Source: Liopterus haemorrhoidalis
Taxonomy: Eukaryota > Arthropoda > Insecta > Coleoptera > Dytiscidae
Length of the DNA: 64,000 nucleotides
Direction: 5' to 3'
NCBI GenBank assembly: GCA_963971575.1
Contig: OZ020612.1
Span: 32,343,916 to 32,407,915, forward strand
Shown: piece by piece, positions 46,537 through 56,543 of the stretch
Layout of the letters: each line of letters begins with the position of its first letter
Position numbering within the stretch: position 1 is the first letter of the stretch
Notes under the pieces: model-generated
Told to the model about the DNA's origin: nothing
Database searches by the model: none
Seen by the model: only the letters and a program-made list of their open reading frames with translations
Made by a program: the position numbers and the translations under genes

Positions 46537-47182
46537 ATGAATAATGTCGAAGTCGAAGAAAACGGTGACGTGATCAGTATTAGTGATAGTGATAGTGATA
46601 GTGATAGTTGGAGGAGTGGAAGTGAGGCAGAAGAAGACATTGTTGAAATTGACGATGAGGGTTTAGAGTCGGACTCGGACAATCACCGACAATACCATAG
46701 CAGCATAAGTCGGTTGGATAGTTCCAGCAAAAGCGTATGTTTTTTGTACGCGTACAAAGAGGTGAATTGCGTTGACGTTGGAACTTACCGCCGAGTTTGC
46801 GCGCTATGTATTGATCGGTTTTTAGAAGAGGAGGTCGGCTACGTCGCTATGACGTACAGCCGGCATATGACGGTGAACCCTGTGACGCGTAAGAAAAAAA
46901 GCAATATATGAAGTTATAAATAATTATATATAAAAAATATATTATTTCCAACAGATGAAGTAAGAGCTACTGCGGCCGACTACCGTTGTGATGTTTGTGG
47001 GGATTCCTTGGTGTTGGCAATCCCCACAGACGTATGCCCCCGTTGTGTGAACACTGAGTGAGTATTAAATTATTGTTTTAACCTTTTTTGAGGGTTTTAA
47101 ATTATTTTTTATATTCTATTTTTACAGAAATGATCAGGTTCAACACATCTGTTCCCCCCCAGCATCACCGCCCCCTCCATAA
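46537..47182 (+). CDS. Spliced zinc-finger protein with SIM-like acidic N-terminus
   Basis: Exons 46537-46888, 46955-47057 and 47128-47182, with GT-AG introns of 66 and 70 bp, all in phase. The protein starts with VISISDSDSDSDS and then DIVEIDDEG, two hydrophobic-then-acidic stretches like SUMO-interaction motifs. Later it has Cys pairs CALC, CDVC and CPRC, with a His between the first two, a zinc-ribbon or RING-like arrangement. The tail is Pro-rich. It lies at the left edge of element B, convergent with the polymerase. It may be a regulatory or host-interaction factor. The combination recalls SUMO-targeted ligases, but the RING spacing is not canonical. Confidence 0.65.
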
Positions 47183-47425
47183 AAAAAATTTAATTATTAT
47201 TAATATTAACTAATAAATCAACTATAATTCAAATATATATTGACATGATGAATGACCAACTTTTGTTTTTAAAACAATTAACTGTGATTAATCAACTGGG
47301 AGTCGGGAATTCTAAAAATAAATCAACATGAGATTAAATTACATTATCTTTATTTAAAACACAGAGTATAACATTGTATTTTAAAAACACATAAGTTGAA
47401 AATTTATCTAATACTTATTTTATTC
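47183..47425. other. Intergenic, convergent gene ends
   Basis: AT-rich DNA between the stops of the zinc-finger gene and the polymerase. No feature beyond possible poly(A) signals on both strands. Confidence 0.4.
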
Positions 47426-48619
47426 CTACTTAATCCTATCCTTATAACCCCACGGTATCGTGTCGGTGTATAAATAATTTACAACCCTTTTGTCATCATG
47501 TGGACTAAGCGCAAGTTTTTTTTGTTTAATTGTGTATACATCGTGCCGTATAGATTTTATAATGCTTTGTTTTCTGATAAGTGTAATGTTTTGAAATAAA
47601 CAATCGTAATAATCTTCAAAGTTTATAGTTTTTAAAGCGGCTTGCGTGATACCCTTCGCCCGTTTACCCGTTTTCGCATTCAACACCTTGTAACTGTACA
47701 TTTTTGATCGTAATCCTATAAAATCTGTCATAATCTGACCGGCGCACTCGTCCTTCATCAAACCTATTTTTTTGTTAACCTGAGGCATGCCGAATACGTT
47801 ATCCTTGGGATAATCTGATGTGTCGAATTTACTTATATCACGTTTTATCATTTGGTAAACATCAAAATTTAAAAAATTATATATGAGGCTATCTGTATCT
47901 GTGTAAAGTAATTTAGCATTATCACCGACCGTTGCTTTAACATAGTTGTAATGGAAATCATAAATGAAAGTTTTAGAAAGATCGAGTATTGAGAACCCGA
48001 CATAAATAGGTTTATTGAATATCACCATATTTTTATTCATTTCAATCAGTATAATGTCTTCATCAAGTATGGTGCAGCTGTGAAAATTAGGTTGTGATAT
48101 GTATGATTTGGCTCCGTAACGCCCCCCCCCCCATTTTGTAACTAATTTCACATTTGAATGTTTACAAACGTTCTCCATCGTCTTCCCGAACACGGAATTG
48201 TTCATCAACTTAAAAAAAATTTTTTCGAATTCATTTTTGGCTACTTTTCTCAACGATGTGTTTAAATCTATATATTTCTTTAACCAGGGACTTTGTTGAA
48301 ATTTGAGCACGCGGTGTATTTTCATTATTTTCATTCCGAATTGTACACATTGTTGTAAATTTTGATAGTGTATAACATATTTTTTTTTATCATATAAATT
48401 CGGAATTAATTTTGCAGTCTTTGAGGTGGGGGGTGTAAAATGTTCAGGGCATAAAGGTAGATCTTTATGCATTCTATGCAATTCTACGGGGTATTCTAGA
48501 TCCACCTCGAAAATATAACCGGTATCGGCTTCACCAGATAAATTTAATAAATCGATTTTATAAAAGTCCATTTCCGCCACCCACTCAAATTGCGCAAATG
48601 GTAAATTCATCCCCATAGC

Positions 48620-48787
48620 CGCACCGTACAAATTGTTAACATCGAAATACATCAGGTGAGATTCGGGTTCGTCGGGATTGTAATATTCACCCATATATTT
48701 ATTATTGGCTTTCCCATATCTGTTCGAACACTGACACACCGCCTCGGATCCCTTTTTCCAAAAACAAAACTTTATCAACGTCGGTCA
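48620..48787 (-). repeat. Source copy of a 168-bp inverted duplication in the polymerase gene
   Basis: Perfect reverse complement of 49386-49553. Includes motif A and the upstream Cys-rich segment, and carries the same 2-base deletion, so the duplication happened after that lesion. Confidence 0.9.
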
Positions 48788-49385
48788 ATAACTCGAGCTC
48801 AATTTCGGTACACTTTAACATCGCGTCGAAAGAAAGACCGGGTACGTTTGTAAACAGGTACCCCGAAAAGCCTCAAAGACATCCGCTAATAATAACACAT
48901 CTGTCTTCAAGTAGAGGTCGTTGTAGTCACCCAATGTCCGCACGTTGAACGTATTCCAAACTTCTCGAGCGTGCGAATAGTCTTCTTCACTTATACTTTC
49001 ATTTCGGAGGGAACTGAAGAATGCGGTTTGCGGGGGTAATTGTACCTCATCGAGTTTTTCCCACGAATCGATGTACTCGTACGGGAACACACCTTTTCTC
49101 GTTAATAATTTGAACTCGGTTGCGGATGCGCAATGGGATCTGGTGATCGGCATCTCCGGATCTTTCAGATAGGATGATAATTTATCAAGACTGCTCGCCA
49201 TAAAACGAAACGAATCGATAAATCTGAATTTCACTTTTGTATTCAACGCGGATTTAGTGAAGGATATGTACCGTTCTTTATTTATCGGTAGTAATGAAAC
49301 AGATCCCGGTATCCCTTTAGCTATATTTTTAATGATGTGATGTGCATCGTACCCGGACAAGTTATGGAAAACTACAGGTATCGTG

Positions 49386-49553
49386 TGACCGACGTTGATA
49401 AAGTTTTGTTTTTGGAAAAAGGGATCCGAGGCGGTGTGTCAGTGTTCGAACAGATATGGGAAAGCCAATAATAAATATATGGGTGAATATTACAATCCCG
49501 ACGAACCCGAATCTCACCTGATGTATTTCGATGTTAACAATTTGTACGGTGCG
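49386..49553 (+). repeat. Inserted inverted copy (168 bp)
   Basis: Lies between the codons that should be adjacent just before Exo II of the polymerase, with 598 bp to its source copy. Confidence 0.9.
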
Positions 49554-51223
49554 ACTGGCGTGATACTTCAGGTTGCATGATTGATGTGCTGCGCCACGGT
49601 AATTAGAGGTCAGGTGGTCATGGTCCCTGACCCTGACGTCGTTCGCGTGAAAATTTTGGTGGCATATATGACAAATTGTAGCGTTCATGAACCGGTTTTG
49701 TTCCTCGCGTGTCAGTTTCATCGGCAAAGCGTTGCGCATTATTTCATCAACTTGCGTGGCGATGTTACTAAGTTGATCCGTGAACCAATTTATGCAATCT
49801 TTACCGCGATTAAATCGGTAACCGGATAACGAACCATCATAAGAACACTTCATGTAATATCCCACACTCGACGGAATATGTTTATGCGTGTTAATTGTAT
49901 TTTTCCCACTTTTGTCATCAATTTTTTCGAGAATGGCCTCGATGTCCGCATACAAAACGAAAGGTACTTTCTCTTTATTGCTGAAATTTTTAAATTTTAA
50001 AATTTTATGCGTCTCGTCGGGCAGTTCAATTCGCGTGCACGGATTCGTGACACGACAATTTAATAAATGTTTTTGCAGCGAAGTCTCGGTTATGAAGTGA
50101 TTCAAACATCTATCGCACAGATATGCTTTATGGCGTGATTTGGAAATCTGTGCGGAGAGTAATCTTGATAAATTCTTAATCCACATGAAGTGGTAATTTT
50201 GCGGTGCTCTAATATTCTCGACGATATCCCCCTCTTCCATTTTTTCTTCTTCTTCTTCTTCTTCTTCATCTTCCACATTAGAGTACATCATTAAAAGATG
50301 TATGGTTTTCACGTCAGTTTTTTTACTCAATTTAACGGGGGCGACTTCATGTTTATTCTTACCAACTTTTTAAAGCGTGTACACGTTTATCGATAATTTA
50401 TTCATCTCTTCAAATTTCGGTATGTCCTTAATTCGAATCGGGAACTGAATTCCGCAATAATTTAATGATGTATTGAAATGTGGGTATGACGTCACACGAT
50501 CTGAATTCTTATCTGCCGGATACAGTGCGGACATAACAGCCCACAAGAAACAATATTCATCACGGTTCTTCATATTTATTACGGCTTGTTTCCTCTTCAC
50601 ATCACCCGGTAAATCAATATATCCACGTATGGTGATGGGTGAATAATTGTTTATGTTCACGTTTAAATGCATTATCTCATGCAACGACCATCCGGAGTCA
50701 CGTTCCTGGAACTCCTCCAGATCACGCAATATATTTTCTTTCACGTTTTCATTATACCACACGTTGATATCGGTGGCGTTATCGATAATTTTATTGCTCG
50801 TGTTAAATGTTTTTATTTCTATCCTACCGGTTGATGGTAACACAAATTCCCCACTAAATATCACGTTCACTTTTAAAATCGATTTCTTCAGGCTGGCTTT
50901 AATTTTATTCGTGAAAATCCTTTTGGATTTTTCGAGAAATGTTCTCGGATCTTTAAACCCTCCTTTGTTTATTATGGCACCGGTTTTTATTCGATTATTG
51001 AACACGGATTTGATGTCTTCCCAAACCAAATTTTGCTTCCTCCTCCTCCGTGTCGATAGTCCCGCTCCGGTTTTTGTCGAACTCGTTTTGATATTCTTCA
51101 GCTTCTCGCGGAAAAAATTTAAAATAGTTAAATTGCCTTGCAATTTGGCTAAATTCTCATCTTTACACATGAACACCGTGATTTGGTTCTCGATACATTT
51201 CTGAACTATTATTATAATTTTGT

Positions 51224-52621
51224 TTATGTGTTTCCGCCATCTTTCGGCTTCATCAACAGTTCTAATAAGCCATCCGTATATCGGAAGCCTCCATTAACAC
51301 CCGGTGGTATTTCGGGGAACATTTTATAAACGTATGCGTTATCCTTAACATACATATTACATTCATCGATTTCCGAGCAATACACATCATTATAGAAAAA
51401 GTACGTGCGCCCCGTATATGAATTAAACGCACTCGTAATGTTTTTCATCGAATTAAAGTTTACTACACGGTTTTCAAGTTGAAAAGATGGGAATTTAACG
51501 TTGTATATTATATTACCGGTAACGAGTATAATATTACCGTTAGGTCTCTGATAGACAGCTGATATTTTATCAAAATTTAATAAAAATGGTAGCCAGTCGG
51601 TAATTCGTGTTGGTTTATGATTTAAATTATTATCAGCTAGATTTTTCTGCCACACCCAATCCGCATGAAATATGTACAGATGTTCATTTATTATTAAGAA
51701 TGTATTTAATTCATTATTTAAATCACAAATGTTGGGTGAAGTTGCTCCTGCTGCTGCTGCTCCTGGGGGTTGTTCTTTGGCTGTTGTTGTTGTTGTTGTT
51801 GTTGTCGTTGTTGTTTCTAGAGGAGGGCCGTATAAGGATTGAATAGCATGTTTGTCATCCTCTTCTAAATCCACAGCCGTGAGGTTGTTAAACATTTTTG
51901 AAAAATAATAGGGGTACATAATGGAGAAAAAGTTGTTTGAATGATGGATTCCGAGTGAGTGCCCAATTTCATGTACCATCATTTCAAAGAAATTTGTAAA
52001 ATTATCCAATGATGTGTCCAAATTATAGTCCCAATTTTCATCTGAATCAATATGTATTTCTACAGGGGTTTGATTTACGTTGGGTAGGTTGGCGTGTGCC
52101 AATGTACCGCCGGGACCGTCAAAAGAATTGACGCAATATGCGTATGTTTTAGAAGTGAAATGACGTTTCTTTCCGAAACTGATTAATATATCAGGTCGAA
52201 CATTTTTTCTCATAAATGTAATATCGGCATGCTTCGACCAAATATCGAATGCTCTCTGCACCAGGTTGATAGCTCGAGTATTAGAGGTTCGATATATTTC
52301 CCAAAATACGATTTTATTCATCCATTTATTATGACCGATAACATAGTTTAAGGTATCGGAATTACCACATCTCCGCTTTCTCATTAAATTCAATGTTTCT
52401 AAATTGGACGTATCATCAATGGACAAGTTGTGTTGTTTTTGAAAATATTTTAACGCATTTCTGTATTTACCATTTGTTTCATCGATCGCTTCGAAATTTA
52501 ACTCGTCGCTAAAGTTAAAATAGCCGTATGTGTGTAGATGGGTTAGAATTTCTTCAAATTCTGACGCTTGTATAAGGTTATAACACGGAAGAAGAAAAAT
52601 AAACAGCAGTAACCCCAACAT
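51224..52621 (-). CDS. Secreted matrix metalloproteinase (matrixin) carried by element B
   Basis: 465 codons, open throughout. Residues 1-20 form a signal peptide with a hydrophobic run. A prodomain follows with the peptidoglycan-binding-like repeat (YFQKQHNLS) and a cysteine switch RRCGNSD (usual form PRCGxPD). The zinc protease domain has HEIGHSLGIHH and the Met-turn SIMYPYYF. A Thr-rich linker (eleven Thr in a row) leads to a shorter hemopexin-like tail with Cys residues. It lies 40 bp downstream of the major capsid gene and upstream of the polymerase, in the same orientation. As in granulovirus matrixins, it could cut basement membrane or extracellular matrix to help spread. The gene was presumably taken from an animal host, yet no intron is seen. 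Confidence 0.9.
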   Translation of the reverse strand: MLGLLLFIFLLPCYNLIQASEFEEILTHLHTYGYFNFSDELNFEAIDETNGKYRNALKYFQKQHNLSIDDTSNLETLNLMRKRRCGNSDTLNYVIGHNKWMNKIVFWEIYRTSNTRAINLVQRAFDIWSKHADITFMRKNVRPDILISFGKKRHFTSKTYAYCVNSFDGPGGTLAHANLPNVNQTPVEIHIDSDENWDYNLDTSLDNFTNFFEMMVHEIGHSLGIHHSNNFFSIMYPYYFSKMFNNLTAVDLEEDDKHAIQSLYGPPLETTTTTTTTTTTAKEQPPGAAAAGATSPNICDLNNELNTFLIINEHLYIFHADWVWQKNLADNNLNHKPTRITDWLPFLLNFDKISAVYQRPNGNIILVTGNIIYNVKFPSFQLENRVVNFNSMKNITSAFNSYTGRTYFFYNDVYCSEIDECNMYVKDNAYVYKMFPEIPPGVNGGFRYTDGLLELLMKPKDGGNT

Positions 52622-52660
52622 CCTGAAGAAGACTAACTAATTTTCCATAAGTGTTTATTA

Positions 52661-53864
52661 TTATAACAAATTTACGATACCGGTTAAGGGTGAATAATCA
52701 GTAATTTTATCATGTAATATTAGACAGTAAGCCGTTGTTTGAGCGGGGAAATTTTCGGTGGCTTCAAATTCTAATCGGATATCAACAGGACCGGATTTGA
52801 TTTTTTCGTTCTGTTTAGAACAATCGATTACTATTAAACAAACATCCTTGAAATTAGCCCAATTTAACAGGGGGCTGGTCTGTTGATTATAGTAGGACTT
52901 TTGAAACTGTGTGTACATTTCATACAATACGGCATACTGATTTTTTCCAAAATTTATATTTAGATTATCGTACGGAAAGCATTCTGAATTAAGGTGGAGT
53001 TTAACATTTGTCAGATTGCAATGGTTAAATTTACCAGAATCCGTATTGGTTTTATTTTTAACATCGCTCTGAAATCCGAGTATTACTATTATATCTGGGT
53101 GTCTCTAACCGGCTCGATGATTTTATGGCCCAAATTTGTTTTGAAGCGGTTGGTAATACGGGGTACTCGTAAAGGTCCCAACCTCTATATGGCGCCTGTA
53201 ACACCCCGCCATTGTTAATAATATTCAACAAATTTAATTTTTCCTCATCGCTAGGATAAATATGTTTAATTCGCCATTGTATCTTAAATATATTTATTTT
53301 AAATTCTACATCGTTTATATACACATTTTTATCGTTTCTAGAACGGACGAGTATGAGTTCTTGTTTAGCATTTAAAATGATTCGATTGTAGTCTTCGGCA
53401 AAACCGAGCAGTAATTTTAGCGGTATTGATACGGTGAAATCTTCAGTGGCGTGCACGAGTTTTGCATTAATCCAACCGGCGGTTTCATAGTTAGATACCT
53501 CGTTTGATTTAATCGAAATATAACCTTTCATTGTACTTGTAATACCTACATTTTTAACCTTATCGATTTCAATACCGAATAATTCATAGCGAATTTCATC
53601 AAACAGAAACGCGAACCCATTTGTCGCTAATTTCACATCGACCGGTGCTGTTAAAGCGGTTTCATCAGGTTTAGTAAATCTACCCTCTATAACAATGAAA
53701 CTATCGTACGGTGTTGTGCAGATATCTTGATGGTGAATCGGTATTCTTATCTCGTCACTGTTTTCATATCTCGTAGATGAATATGGATCATACGTATGCC
53801 ACTCTTCACGTCTGACGGCATTGTTAAAGCTTACTTTACCGCTCACGTTTAGTATTTCACTCAT
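52661..53864 (-). pseudogene. Major capsid protein (double jelly-roll, hexon-like), frameshifted
   Basis: The first 268 codons (53864-53058) include IHHQDICTTPYDSF, NIFKIQWRIKHIYPSDEEK and WDLYEYPVLPTASKQIWAIK, typical of Polinton/adintovirus major capsid proteins. The product then loses its frame near 53075-53095. The neighbouring frame continues with conserved C-terminal blocks (CFPYDNLNINFGKNQYAVLYEMY, shown here as CFPYDNLN...YAVLYEMY; VIDCSKQNEKIKSG; TAYCLILHD) to a stop at 52661. The two parts together have the expected length of about 400 residues. The shift is a single base. The start ATG overlaps the stop of the preceding small ORF (ATGA). Confidence 0.85.
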
Positions 53865-54026
53865 TGTTGTTTCTTTAATTTGTAACCTTGAGATAAAAGA
53901 AACTGAATATTTTCAGGTGTTAACGCAGGTCTTGTTGGAGGGAGATTGAATTTATATTTGTCAGACGTGTTATTTATAGGTATAGGTTTTTTTTTTTGTT
54001 AGGGAAGTATTAAAATCAATACCCAT
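53861..54026 (-). pseudogene. Small conserved-type ORF between penton and major capsid (A-run frameshift)
   Basis: Starts at an ATG overlapping the penton stop (TAATG) and ends with TGA overlapping the capsid ATG (ATGA). The two halves are in different frames, joined at an A11 run (T11 on the plus strand, 53987-53997). The C-terminal part (LPPTRPALTPENIQFLLSQG) looks coding and ends LKKQQ. Exact stop/start overlaps on both sides argue that this was a real ~55-codon gene. Function unknown. Confidence 0.55.
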
Positions 54027-54811
54027 TATAACTTTCTTAGATGTAATCTAACTGTGATTATTTCGTTTTCGAAATTTATCAGATATCCGTTCTGGTCACA
54101 AATTCGGAGAGTTAAGTTGTTCACAGTTCGGACGTTCACAGGTAAATAAATAACGTTTCGTGGTGTCTCTATTATTTTATACCCCGCCGGAACAGTGGGG
54201 TAGAATTCATGGATAGTGTGCACTAACTCGTTGTTTCTATATGCACCCGTTACAATATTACACTCGATTTGTATCGAGTTAACCTTTACTATGTCCACAG
54301 GAAAATCTGATTCGTGAACTTTATTAGGTTCTAATATTCTTTTTGAAAATCCCAACATATCCCCGATGCAATCATCCTTGGTAAAATCAATCTCGCAGTT
54401 ACTGAGCAGCTCGCATTTAAATGTGGTGTTGTTAGCGTATAGAGTTAAGAAGTTTTCTTTTTTAATCACGGATGTGGATGGGGTTTGGTTATGTTCAAAT
54501 ATATGTTTGGCATTCGGATCACCGAGCTCGAGCCGTAAATAATTATTAATGCCTTCTATCTCATAAGCGCCCACCGGTAAAGTTATTACTTTATCACCAT
54601 CATAATAGAATTTATTATTACCCACATCGATATTAGGTATTGAATTATATGTATAGAAATTTATTAATCCGAAGACATAATCACCATCAGTCAGATCTAG
54701 TGGCGGGAAAAAATCAGAACTAAGTTCATGTGATTTACCGGTCAGTGTAAATGTGTTTGTGCTATCGCCCGACATGTTCGTTAATAATGATGTAAAATCT
54801 AAGATGTTCAT
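54026..54811 (-). CDS. Minor capsid protein (penton-like, single jelly-roll)
   Basis: 261 codons, open. Position next to the major capsid gene and the sequence pattern fit the Polinton/adintovirus penton: LDLTDGDYVFGLINFYTYNS near the N-terminus, YEIEGINNYL, DMLGFSK, and a C-terminal strand-rich region ending VRLHLRKL. The ATG directly follows the protease stop (TAAATG) and its own stop overlaps the next ORF. It would form capsid vertices. Confidence 0.8.
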   Translation of the reverse strand: MNILDFTSLLTNMSGDSTNTFTLTGKSHELSSDFFPPLDLTDGDYVFGLINFYTYNSIPNIDVGNNKFYYDGDKVITLPVGAYEIEGINNYLRLELGDPNAKHIFEHNQTPSTSVIKKENFLTLYANNTTFKCELLSNCEIDFTKDDCIGDMLGFSKRILEPNKVHESDFPVDIVKVNSIQIECNIVTGAYRNNELVHTIHEFYPTVPAGYKIIETPRNVIYLPVNVRTVNNLTLRICDQNGYLINFENEIITVRLHLRKL

Positions 54812-55159
54812 TTATTTATGTAGAAATTTAAGACATAAATGACCACATTTTATCGAATTATAATCTTGATCAGCGTTGTAATTATAGGTTATTTTAGCCC
54901 GCTCACCAAAATAATTAATCAGTTCAAGCGGTGGTGGTAATTTTCCGAAACTATCGTAATACTCAACATAATAACCGAATTTCTTGTAAGCCACCCAGTG
55001 AGTGCCGGGGCCATCCGCATTGTCTAGATTTATAATGGCGCATTCGTCAGTTTTAGGTTTTTTCGGTAAAGCATTACGCATAAACACACCTCTAAAATTC
55101 GGTATATTTACAGCATAAATGTGCAGATCGTGATTTGTTAATGCTCGATTGGGTAAAAT
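54812..55159 (-). CDS. Adenain-like (C5) maturation cysteine protease
   Basis: Catalytic set visible: GTHWVAY (His), YYDSFG (Asp) and IKCGHLC (Cys). The characteristic N-terminal block LTNHDLHIYA and FRGVFMRNALP lies upstream of the first in-frame ATG (55087), so the true start must be further upstream. The frame stays open back into the 22-A run (55173-55194 on the plus strand as T) at the end of the PLA2 gene and has no ATG there. The protease may therefore be made as a frameshift fusion with the PLA2 protein, or its start codon has been lost. It would cleave capsid and core precursors. Confidence 0.8.
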   Translation of the reverse strand: MLPNRALTNHDLHIYAVNIPNFRGVFMRNALPKKPKTDECAIINLDNADGPGTHWVAYKKFGYYVEYYDSFGKLPPPLELINYFGERAKITYNYNADQDYNSIKCGHLCLKFLHK

Positions 55160-55764
55160 TAATGTTTTATTATTTTTTTTTTTTTTTTTTTTTTATTTTT
55201 CCGCTGTAATTTACCACCGCGTTTATGAGGATACGGACCCAGATACAGACCGCCACCCAACGCCTTTTTCGTTCCGTAGGATGCGGCTCCGCTGGCCACA
55301 CCTGCCAATAACGCTTTCCCTATCAGCGGTAACAGCGCCGGTAGAAATGGTAGAACGCCACCTGTTTTTAAAGTTCTCGATCGTTTTTTCGTTTTCTTCG
55401 TTTTCGGTTTTCTTTTCTTATGCCCCATACCGAGTTTTGTTTTCGCTTTCATAGCACACACCACCGCCAACGCCGCTGCTTTTTCACCTATGGAAGCGTC
55501 TTTTGATATAACTCTTAGCCAAGCCTTCTGCTGCAACACTTTATCCGCTTCGTGTCTTTCTTTTAATTCCTTATTCTGAGAATAAGCTATGTCGTGATCC
55601 TTACACGCGGAGTCTAAAGGGTTTATCCCGGGATCACCTCGTAATAATCGTTTCTGAAGTTTAGTACCAGGTCCGCAATATTGATATCCGGGTAAATGCA
55701 ATTCAAACGGTAGAGAATTTATCGCGGAATTAAGTAAACCGGAGCCGCTATGATGCGTAATCAT
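55159..55764 (-). CDS. Virion protein with parvovirus-type phospholipase A2 domain
   Basis: Chosen start at 55764 (MITHHSGSG). Residues about 20-65 form a PLA2 fold core: calcium loop YCGPGT and the catalytic DSACKDHDIAY helix, as in parvovirus VP1 unique regions and adintoviruses. Very basic stretches follow (KKRKPKTKKTKKRSR), then a hydrophobic Ala/Gly/Leu segment (LPFLPALLPLIGKALLAGVA) and GGGLYLGPYPHKRGG. These resemble adenovirus core or membrane-active capsid peptides. It probably breaches the endosomal membrane and binds DNA. It ends in a Lys run at the 22-A tract that overlaps the protease frame. Divergent from the ATPase gene with a ~70-bp shared promoter. Confidence 0.85.
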   Translation of the reverse strand: MITHHSGSGLLNSAINSLPFELHLPGYQYCGPGTKLQKRLLRGDPGINPLDSACKDHDIAYSQNKELKERHEADKVLQQKAWLRVISKDASIGEKAAALAVVCAMKAKTKLGMGHKKRKPKTKKTKKRSRTLKTGGVLPFLPALLPLIGKALLAGVASGAASYGTKKALGGGLYLGPYPHKRGGKLQRKNKKKKKKKIIKH

Positions 55765-55833
55765 CAGGTGATGAAAAGTGAATGATATATAAATAGGAAA
55801 TCTACACATATATACCCCTCATTATTTGTTAAG
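55765..55833. promoter_or_regulatory. Divergent promoter between PLA2 protein and ATPase genes
   Basis: 69 bp containing TATATAAATA and TATATATAC; it separates left-going capsid genes from right-going ATPase and integrase genes. Confidence 0.45.
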
Positions 55834-56535
55834 ATGCACTTCACGAAGCACAAAAGCAGTCTGCATGTAAAAAATTTTGATATGATGGATAACAGCTGTG
55901 GTGGTGGTGGTGGTAACGTCTGTAGAAGACATGGAGATTTATTACCAAATACCATCAGATGCATAATTTGTGGTCCGTCAAATTGCGGTAAAACTAATGT
56001 GATGTTGAGTTTATTATCAGATAAAAACGGATTACGATTCGAAAATATTTATATTTATTCTAAGTCACTTAATCAACCGAAATATAAATTTCTAGAAGAG
56101 TGCGTTTCTCGTGTAAAAGGCATGGGTTACTTTACGTTTACTGATAACGCTGATATCGTGAAACCTCAAGATTCAAGGTCAAACTCGGTGTTTCTGTTTG
56201 ACGATATAGCTTGTGACAAACAGATGTGTATTCAGGAATTTTTTAGTCGGGGGCGTCATTATTTTATAGATTGTTTTTATTTATGTCAAACCTACGCTCG
56301 TATACCTAAGCATTGAATACGGGACAATGTGAATTTGATTGTCATTTTCAAGCAGGACGATATGAATTTACATCATATATATAAAGATCACGTGAATACC
56401 GATATGACGTTCATAAAATTTAAAGAATTTTGTTCTGATTGTTGGCGGGATAAATATGGATTCGTCGTGATCGATAAGGACAGCGATATACTAAAAGGGC
56501 GGTATCGAAAAGGTTTTCATAATATTCTAACATAA
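55834..56535 (+). pseudogene. FtsK/HerA-type packaging ATPase with an in-frame stop
   Basis: Walker A GPSNCGKT near residue 50, Walker B FLFDD, the sensor-like CQTYARIPKH, and a C-terminal end with YGFVVIDKDSD and GRYRKGF, all typical of Polinton/adintovirus DNA packaging ATPases. A TGA at 56314-56316 interrupts the frame between KH and IRDN. The same frame then continues to 56535. It would pump the genome into capsids. Its C-terminus matches the fragment in element A (10923-11135). Confidence 0.88.
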
Positions 56536-56543
56536 GAAAAACA

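Larger units (their letters stand above)
47426..51176 (-). pseudogene. Protein-primed type B DNA polymerase of element B (broken)
   Basis: Read from 51176 downwards, an N-terminal domain is followed by an OTU-like module (DEYCFLWA), an in-frame TAA at 50370, zinc-binding Cys/His pairs, Exo I (YADIEA) and Cys/His endonuclease-like pairs (CHICHQNF). An inserted inverted copy of 168 bp (49386-49553) then splits the gene just before Exo II ([10 protein letters not shown]). Exo III (LKTDVLLL) follows, then a junction where a short stretch is deleted and a 2-base loss changes the frame (about 48727-48850). The palm motifs are DVNNLYG (A), [14 protein letters not shown] (B) and YTDTDS (C). All catalytic motifs can be recognised, but at least four lesions prevent a functional product. 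It is a different polymerase lineage from that of element A. Confidence 0.88.

Noticed and set aside
49395..49580. Plus-strand ORF with polymerase motif A
   Set aside because: It is the inserted inverted copy of the minus-strand polymerase segment, not a separate gene.
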